The notes beneath the pieces were generated by a model. It worked only from the letters and a program-made list of their open reading frames with translations, was not told where the DNA came from and did no database searches. Below are positions 56,776 to 64,000 of a DNA stretch of 64,000 nucleotides, one piece after another. The position numbers and the translations under genes are program-made. How positions within the stretch are numbered: position 1 is the stretch's first letter; each line of letters opens with the position of its first letter. This stretch comes from Mercenaria mercenaria. Taxonomy: Eukaryota > Mollusca > Bivalvia > Venerida > Veneridae. The stretch covers positions 47,322,501 to 47,386,500 of the forward strand of contig NC_069377.1 of NCBI RefSeq assembly GCF_021730395.1. The letters run 5' to 3'.

Positions 56776-57728
56776 TACATGTAAAATTATAAGCGGACGC
56801 CAACTTAGACTCTGGTACCGACGCCACCTCTGTGGAGGTCCTAATGTTATATAATATGGTTCTCGTTCCAAGTCACATAAAGTATTCAGTTATTATGATA
56901 AGGCACATGTTATTTAGTCCAGTAATGGACAGACGCTTAGCTAATATGCAACTGAACCTCAACTTTAAAACAGATGTAACAATTCAGGAGTTTACATTTG
57001 TGCATTCAGTCCAACGGCAGTCCTACTCCCCGGGGTGTACGTAAAAGAAATTCCAGCACCAGGTGAAACTACGAGAATTATGCCCAGTATAAAAATACAA
57101 GTGCTTGATATTTACTAGACCAACCTCGATAACTCGGTGAATAAATTAATCCGTAACCCACAGGAATTAAATTCACTACGGGATTGGATTATTTAATTGC
57201 ATTTCACTTCACTATATTAAACAACATTGAAAACTTCTAAAGAATTTTGGTGGATAAATGTTGCATGTCTACCTTGCATATACTTCTAAAGGTATTACAC
57301 AACCCATCTTGTGTGACCATTTCTCATGAATCGCTAGAATTTTAACCTCAGACAGTTTATACTTACTTATGAGCGTTTGTGAAACCTGCCCAAGGGTCGG
57401 GTCATGCGCCCGACGCATGAAATACTTGTGGTAAACAGTTGTACCAAGTTCCTTCAATATCTCTCGTTATACGTCAAAGTTAGACTCACGTGTTTTCCAC
57501 TGGTCCTGCTTGACTGAATTTATTTTCAAGATTGAAAGGTCAAGGTCGGATGAGCGATTAAGTTCAATCATGACACTCTTTGAAATACTATTGTCGATTT
57601 GTCACAAAATATCTTTCTTTTTTTTGCAAATCATGAGATTTTTATTAATACCGTTCTTCGTTGGATGTGTACATATCCGACGCATTTTGGTACTACAATT
57701 CTGTAAACTACCAAATTTCGTTGAGTGT
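56776..57728. other. Intergenic, nothing recognised
   Basis: Short open frames only; no domains or repeats identified. Confidence 0.4.
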
Positions 57729-57761
57729 AACGCGTTTTGGTAGCGACTACCAAAACGCGTT
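57729..57761. repeat. Perfect 15-bp hairpin, 3-nt loop
   Basis: AACGCGTTTTGGTAG, loop CGA, CTACCAAAACGCGTT. A relaxed copy of one arm ('ACGCATTTTGGTACTAC') lies 50 bp upstream at about 57,680. Confidence 0.92.
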
Positions 57762-57899
57762 GCTACCAATTTAAGGTGCAGCATAGCTACAAAAATTAAC
57801 AACATCTACCTACACTTTTTTTGTTCGCCCAAACAAGCCAGTGCCATAAAAGTATTTTTATAAAACAGCTATGATGTTTTTCTAATAGTTTATATGCAA

Positions 57900-58222
57900 A
57901 TAAAAAAATAAGGTTTTCCCATGGGAAATTCCGATGGGAAAGATTTCCCAAATGTTTCCCATGGGAAAACGCCGTCCCATGGGAAAGCCATTTTCCCATG
58001 GGAAATGACCGTTTCCCATAGGAAATCGGCCATTTCCCATGGGAAACAGAATATTATAATAGCAATATTTATTAAAATAATAATACTAGAATAATGAAAG
58101 TTGTTGGCTGGTATATGGTAGATATGGGCTATCATTCAGTACTATTTTAAAGTTCAAAGTCTTTGTAGAAGTACTTGACGTTTTTGCCAATTATTGTCCG
58201 TGGCAAATTAAAATTGGCGGCT
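57900..58222 (-). repeat. Palindrome-array element, copy 2 (inverted)
   Basis: On the minus strand the leader 'TAGCCGCCAATTTTAATTTG' at about 58,222, then GCCACG and 'TTGGCAAAAACGTCAAGTAC', matches copy 1 at 51,062 on. The array at 57,915-58,049 has five near-perfect CCCATGGGAAA palindromes and three altered ones. Confidence 0.85.
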
Positions 58223-58949
58223 ATTTTATGTACTTCCTTTCTGGAGTAAACAGTCCTTCAGATTTGCACTTTTTTCTTGTTCGTATCGTCTGTATCGGGC
58301 GTTAATCACACAAAATAAACAAAAATCTCAAACATGATTTGAGTGATTTCTAGTACTACTATGAACGCAAAGTTACATTGCCATAAAACTAGTGGTTTTT
58401 GTCAATATGTCATGACCTGCTACTTCTGATGTTTCATATATCGCACATGTTGCATATATGTGATACATTACATTTCATCATCAAAGTTCATCATCAAAGT
58501 TCTGTGTTTGTTACAGTTTCCTCTACCTGAGGCGACATTATTGACTGGCAATTCAAAGTGATATTGGAAAGAAATTTATTTACAGTTCGGATTGTCCTAG
58601 CAACGTGTTATTGGTCTAAAACAGAGCGGAAAAAAAACAATACACTGTTATTGATGGAGATTAAATGGATTTAACATTGACTTTTAAAAAAAGTAAGTTT
58701 TTGTTTATTTCATTATTGTCTCTATTTATGCAAATGTATATATAATAGTGCACTGCTTTTTTCAGATTGGTTTAGTTAACTCCGTTATTTGTCTTTACTA
58801 GTTTGCAATAAAGTTGTATTTATGGTTGGAATTTTGAAACAACGCATCTGCTATATATTTTCATTACAGTTTCCTACTTTGCGATGCATGGCTCCTTGGT
58901 TGTGTTCGGGGCGCTCTGTGCATCCTGGAAATCTACCTTAACCTTTTAT
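58223..58949. other. Intergenic, nothing recognised
   Basis: AT-rich sequence leading to the 77-bp tandem array. Confidence 0.4.
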
Positions 58950-59334
58950 GTTTTAAGAGAGAGCATTGTTCATGTTCTATATATAACGAGCAAAGCAAAC
59001 TCTCTTCTCACCTTATCGTTACTGTTGTTTTAAGAGAGAGCATTGTTCATGTTCTATATATAACGAGCAAAGCAAACTCTCCTCTCACCTTATCGTAACT
59101 GTTGTTTTAAGAGAGAGCATTGTTCATGTTCTATATATAACGAGCAAAGCAAACTCTCCTCTCACCTTATCGTTACTGTTGTTTTAAGAGAGAGCATTGT
59201 TCATGTTCTATATATAACGAGCAAAGCAAACTCTCTTCTCACCTTATCGTTACTGTTGTTTTAAGAGAGAGCATTGTTCATGTTCTATATATAACGAGCA
59301 AAGCAAACTCTCCTCTCACCTTATCATTACTGTT
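58950..59334 (+). repeat. 77-bp tandem repeat, 5 copies
   Basis: Copies start at 58,950, 59,027, 59,104, 59,181 and 59,258. They are nearly identical, varying at a C/T in 'CTCTYCTCACC' and at one or two bases near the end. Each unit holds AAGAGAGAGCATTG facing GCAAACTCTCT around TATATATAA, so each can form a weak stem-loop. Confidence 0.97.
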
Positions 59335-60182
59335 GTTTTATTGTTGAAAAAGGTATAACACTAAAACTGAAATAATTGATTTTTATATATACTAGTATTT
59401 GAACAAGTTGAAGCAGCGATAAAAGCATTTAGTTAACTTTAAAACAGGCATCATGGTGACTTTTGTACCCTTATTTTGTTTTCACATTGAAAGAAAAACA
59501 CTGTTTCTAGAAATTGAAAATAAAAGGTAAGTTAAAAGTGATAATGTGATAAAAGTGATTTATCAATTTGGTGAAAATACCGTTATTATCATTATAATCA
59601 TACTAAGTTAAAGTATATATTATACATGTTATTTTGAAGATAAACAAGGAAAAAGGGAAATCATATTTACGACATTACTAGTTAAAATCAGATTAAACAA
59701 ACCATACAATAGAGAAGCATATTTGTTTTCAAAATCTTAATCTCCCTTATTAATTCCTGCCGATTTTTCTTGAACAAATCATTATGTTCTGCGCAACAGA
59801 AGGAATATTCTGCGAAACTCTGGAGCTCAAAATGAAAATGTTCCGCGCCCAGTAATCTCATAATTTTCGTGTTCTTCATTTAAAGAAAAACAAGCTCATT
59901 AATGCTTTTTTTATCAACATATTGTTTTTTCTGAATACTGATGGCAAGTTACTGAAGTTTTGCATGTCATCACACAAAGTTGAATGAATACCGAATTCTA
60001 GAAATGATTTGATCTTATAAATGTTTAAACTCATAGACTATTTAGTCCCGCGACACTTGATGATTACTGTTGTTATAGTAAATAAAACCTGTAAGAAGAT
60101 AATTCGGAAGCATTTAATGCAACCAAACAAAGTAATAGCAGAATCGGTATTGCGCTATGCTTCTTGTTTTTTTCTAATGTTT
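59335..60182. other. Intergenic, nothing recognised
   Basis: AT-rich, no coding or repeat signal. Confidence 0.4.
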
Positions 60183-60545
60183 TCTATTGGCAGTTTCTGT
60201 TATAAACAGGCTCCATATCCTCAGAACCCCTCTCAAGTTTGTTAAGTTCTGCTCATTGTTTTCTTGTTTAGGGCAATCCCATTATTTTAAGTGGGGACCA
60301 TATGCCGCTTTTCATGGAACTGCACCCTGTGTATCATTGTAGGTTCCATGTACACCGCCGTGTGAATACACCTGCGGGTGTCTCTAAATTTTATTTCGGC
60401 AATTGTTAACATATGTAAATATTGAGTTCTACTTAACCTGGGGCTAGAGGGCGTGCTTGCATTTCCACTTCCGTCCATGAAAAGGCTTAATCCAACCGAG
60501 CCTGCAATATTTTCATTTATGAATTTGTCCAATAGCCTGCATAAA
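60183..60545. repeat. Dispersed repeat, copy 2 of 2
   Basis: This is the partner of 35,262-35,620 in the same orientation. An open frame on the minus strand (60,287-60,553) falls inside it but has no domain, and the corresponding frame is not kept in the other copy. Confidence 0.65.
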
Positions 60546-62004
60546 ATTGACAAAGCTTACAAAAATAACAAAATAAGCAACAACAAACAGTAATATGACG
60601 TCACTCACCCGATATGAAATTCAGACGTCAGTATAGAAAAAATAGAAAATAATATTCTAGAAATAACTCAGAAATTTCCCGAAAAAACAACAGCGGCCGC
60701 TAAAAATAGCTGAGTATCGTTGACTTAACTATTTGGATTTGTATTGGCAGTGGTATCGGAATGGATGTGAATTATTCTTTATAAAAGAAGAACATAAAAA
60801 CCTATTACTAGTACCTGTCAGCTTAGAAAGAACAATCTCAGTGATCTATTAATTTAACATTTAAACGCTAGTTTTACTAGTATCCAATTTGAATCGTTTT
60901 TGGTAGAATTACTTATTGTAAAAGACATGTTTCCTTGTCATCGTAGATATGATATTCGCTTTGGAACAAAATGTTGTTAGAATTTGACAATAAGATCTCA
61001 AGAAATGTTTGATTGTCTAGCAAATATTCAACAGCGTAACATGAACAGTTCAACGGTCAATGTGTTACATTGTGTTGCCTTCATTGAGAAAATATATAAA
61101 TACTCGTCATTTCTCGCCAGGCGTTTACTTAAGAACATTTCAAAAAACGGTGATTAGCAAAGTAATATATTTCTTACATGTATTGTTTTTTTTTTAATAT
61201 TAATTTTTCTGATGGTAACATCTACAATCGTTTTGATTCTGGTAAGCAGACATACTGAAGAAACAAGGATAAATATTCAACAGAAAAATCTACATTCAAA
61301 GGACAAAGCCACTCAAATATAACTTCAAATGAAAATAAGGACACGTGTAAATGCACAGGTAGTATATAATGTAAAGTCTTCTTTTACACTCAAAAATTGA
61401 TTGTATCTAATATCCTGAAGTTTAAGTATGTCACATATACAGTTGTAGTCTGCTCCCATTTTGAAATCCTTTAACGTTGAAACCCGATTCAGATAAATTA
61501 AACAGTCACATTAACAATGACAAGTAGTCTATGTGGCAGTGCTTGGTAATTTTATGCAGCTGGACAAACTTTATATATCAGCGTACAAGGTAAAAGTTTA
61601 TCAACAACAGAACACATGGTTCCTGTATTTGGTTTGTTATTACGTTAATCATCAAATCGCCATACCTAAAAATAACTACGCACTTCCTTCATTGATCTGT
61701 GATAAAATTTTCTGATTGGAGTTATTTATGCACTTAATGCGTGACACTCGCTTGCCGTGGCTATAAAGCAATGGAATTGAAATGAAATGGTGATACTGTT
61801 AAAAGCAGCTGCAGTTTCTTGGGAATACATGGTACTCCTCTCCTGAAATTTAAATAAACATGTAATATGTCTCTAGTTCTTCTGAAGTGTACTTCTAAAT
61901 TGATTCATCAGTATTCCTATAACACTTGAGAGAAAAAATCTTTAGTTATATTAACATGCAACATGCTTTAATATTTTTAATACCAATGTCTGTGATTGAA
62001 TATT
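60546..62004. other. Intergenic with a fragment of the 10,470 composite repeat
   Basis: 'GAAACAAGGATAAATATTCAACAGAAAAA' in outline at about 61,257-61,290 matches 10,528-10,560. A TGACGTCA lies at about 60,597. Nothing else is recognised. Confidence 0.4.
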
Positions 62005-62241
62005 TGAGCCGTGCCATGGGAAAACCAACATAGTTGGTATGCGACCAGCATGGATCCAGACCAGCCTGCGCATCCGCGCAGTCTGGTCAGGCTCCATGCT
62101 GTTCGCTTTTAAAGCCTATTGGAATTGGAGAAACTATTAGCGAACAGCATGGATCCTGACCAGACTGCGCGGATGCGCAGGCTGGTCTGGATCCATGCTG
62201 GTCGCATACCCACTATGTTGGTTTTCCCATGGCACGGCTCA
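62005..62241. mobile_element. Foldback MITE (237 bp), full-length member
   Basis: The arms from TGAGCCGTGCCATGGGAAAA (62,005) through 'GACCAGCATGGATCCAGACC' to 'TGCTGTTCGCT' pair with the right side up to 62,241. Only about 30 bp in the centre are unpaired. It is the same family as 33,403-33,571. The target duplication is unclear. Confidence 0.85.
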
Positions 62242-64000
62242 TTTATGTTAGACACCAGTATTAACACTATTAGTTCGACGTTTCCCCTCTCTGAAATGGT
62301 TTGAATGACAATTACCGTCAGCTGAAAATTCTTCTTTAACCAATCTTGAATTCGTTTAAGACACGTTTTACACCCTAGGGGCTTAGTAGCGAAGAAAAAA
62401 ATCTATAATCAAATTTAACAGAACCGATTCAATAGAAACACAAGAGCTGGATATATTGGGGCCAAATTAAATTAGGAAGCTTCAGTAAGAGGCAAATATC
62501 TGAATTAACAGGGTATACTCTTTTTATCTTCCTAGTAGTTGCACCATTTCAAGTAAACAATATAATTATAGTAACTGTACCAGTTTATTTACATCTGGTA
62601 CAGTTAATTAACTTCAATACTGCATCATGTAACTAAAATACAATAGCTGTGGTCTGTCTATGGATGCTATGTGCAAACCTAAACAAACAGCCTTAGATCG
62701 GCAGCCTTGGAGTATTTGACCATACAATACAAAGAATCAATTCATATTACTGACAATCAATGTGAGTCTGCTAATGTTTGCTTGATTTTTTTTCCATGTA
62801 TTTAGTATTGTTGTATTCCTTTTATCCTTATTCTTTTTGTAGAATGTGGTTGTTATGGTTCATTAGGCTGATCGAACTTATTGTACTGTTTTACAAGTTA
62901 AAGCATAGCAAAAGTTCCTTCTACGGCACATCTATATAAATATATAATGATCATCTTGTAAAATTTTGGTTGCAATGTCTGTTTTATACTGCCAAAAATG
63001 TCAAGTAGGTATTTACGCTAGTTATTATTTAACATAAATTGTTAAATCCAACAACAAATTAAATTAGTTACCACTTTCAGTTGAGTAAATCAAAGAGCTA
63101 TAAAAAATAAACGTGTATTTTATACTTCTTTGAGTAAATACGGCAATAAGACATTGACCCGGTCAGTTATGATTCGATGGGTGAATTTGTTGCACATAAT
63201 TAGAGGGTCGCAATGGGGTTTGTTTTCACATATTAACCATTTATTTGAAGATAACGATAATATTTAGTTGTTACATGTAAATTTGCTGATATATGTCTAT
63301 CTGTTTGTACATATATTATGTTCTTCAAGAATGGAGGAAATAAAAGAATCAGTTAACCATCCTCGGGTTTAGTAATATGTAATCCATGGACGCGTTCAGT
63401 CAGAGAGTCGCCTCAATTTGGAAAGAATAGTTTTAACGTCAGACGTTATTTCTAAGGTCACGGTGTTTGACTGGCCAGCTTGTAATGACAACAGCTTTCG
63501 ATATCAGTAGCTCAGTCAAGTGTGACTTACCAAACTATAATATTCCTTCTCAAGAGAAGGAACAATAACTATGTTATAGATTGTTTTCTATATATACAAA
63601 CATTTTGTACAGAAATGAATTTATATGGGGTTTTTATTAAATTATCATGGACTTAATATTTGTATTTTCGAACGAAATTATCCCAAAATATTATCATCAT
63701 ATATATTTTAGCCATCAACTGTAAAACTAGTTATCAAGCAATAAGACTACCAAAACAATTGTACATTTTCAAAAGTACAAGATAGATTGGGTGATTTGAT
63801 AAACGCTGGGGAATATTATTATGAAGTAAACGAATTTCTCTGGTTTAAAGAAACGGCATAATTTAATAAGATGTCTACCATATCATGTCTAAAACTTTTC
63901 TAAACCGTCACTTGCTAAACGATATCATAAAGACCATTGCTAATGCAGAACATGTGTTTTCTAATTTTATTCTTGCTAAGAAAGTAAATACTAATGCAAT
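62242..64000. other. Intergenic to window end, nothing recognised
   Basis: AT-rich sequence without a supported gene, RNA or repeat on either strand. Confidence 0.4.

Noticed and set aside
56160-59334. CRISPR-like arrays at the 45-bp and 77-bp repeats
   Set aside because: The units are head-to-tail tandem repeats without unique spacers, in a eukaryotic genome.
60287-60553. Minus-strand open frame of 88 codons
   Set aside because: It lies in a dispersed repeat and is not preserved in the copy at 35,262-35,620.

Overview
The window is AT-rich animal DNA. It contains no host protein-coding gene I can support. Copies of several repeats I associate with clam and oyster genomes are present: tRNA-headed SINEs ending in a 'GTTGAAAAACGGCGTTAAACCC' type tail, a foldback element opening 'TGAGCCGTGCCATGGG', and the 'GTGAGCTATTGTGATGGG' repeat. 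I therefore think this is a bivalve mollusc, probably a venerid-type clam. That is an inference from memory of repeat families, not a database match.

Region 1-25,740 is two diverged copies of one large unit in direct tandem. Copy A is about 1-10,460 and runs off the left edge; copy B is about 10,738-25,740. Each copy carries one divergent pair of proline tRNA genes (UGG on the minus strand, AGG on the plus strand). All four genes look intact, and the pairs are identical between copies although their flanks have diverged. Copy B is longer because it gained at least two insertions for which copy A still shows the empty site: a 786-bp deleted PIF/Harbinger element (16,647-17,432, TAA target duplication) and a 4.95-kb foldback element (19,311-24,259, apparent TA target). 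The foldback has 1.6-kb arms packed with AGGTCA-type direct repeats and a truncated LINE in its centre.

Region 25,741-33,400 holds a pogo-like transposase remnant and a near-complete 5.86-kb PIF/Harbinger transposon (27,532-33,390, TTA target duplication, 37-bp terminal repeats). It carries two convergent genes: a MADF/Myb-like DNA-binding protein (+) and a DDE transposase (-). Both have introns and frameshifts.

Region 33,400-64,000 is intergenic or intronic-looking DNA full of short repeats. It holds SINE fragments, TIR and foldback elements, two inverted copies of an element built around arrays of the palindrome TTTCCCATGGGAAA, and a Penelope-type hammerhead-like motif. It also holds a 45-bp minisatellite (14 copies), a 77-bp tandem repeat (5 copies) and several perfect short hairpins.

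The only clearly functional host genes are the four tRNA-Pro genes. Everything else that codes is transposon-derived. All identities and copy alignments were made by eye, so boundaries in the large duplication are good to tens of bases at best.
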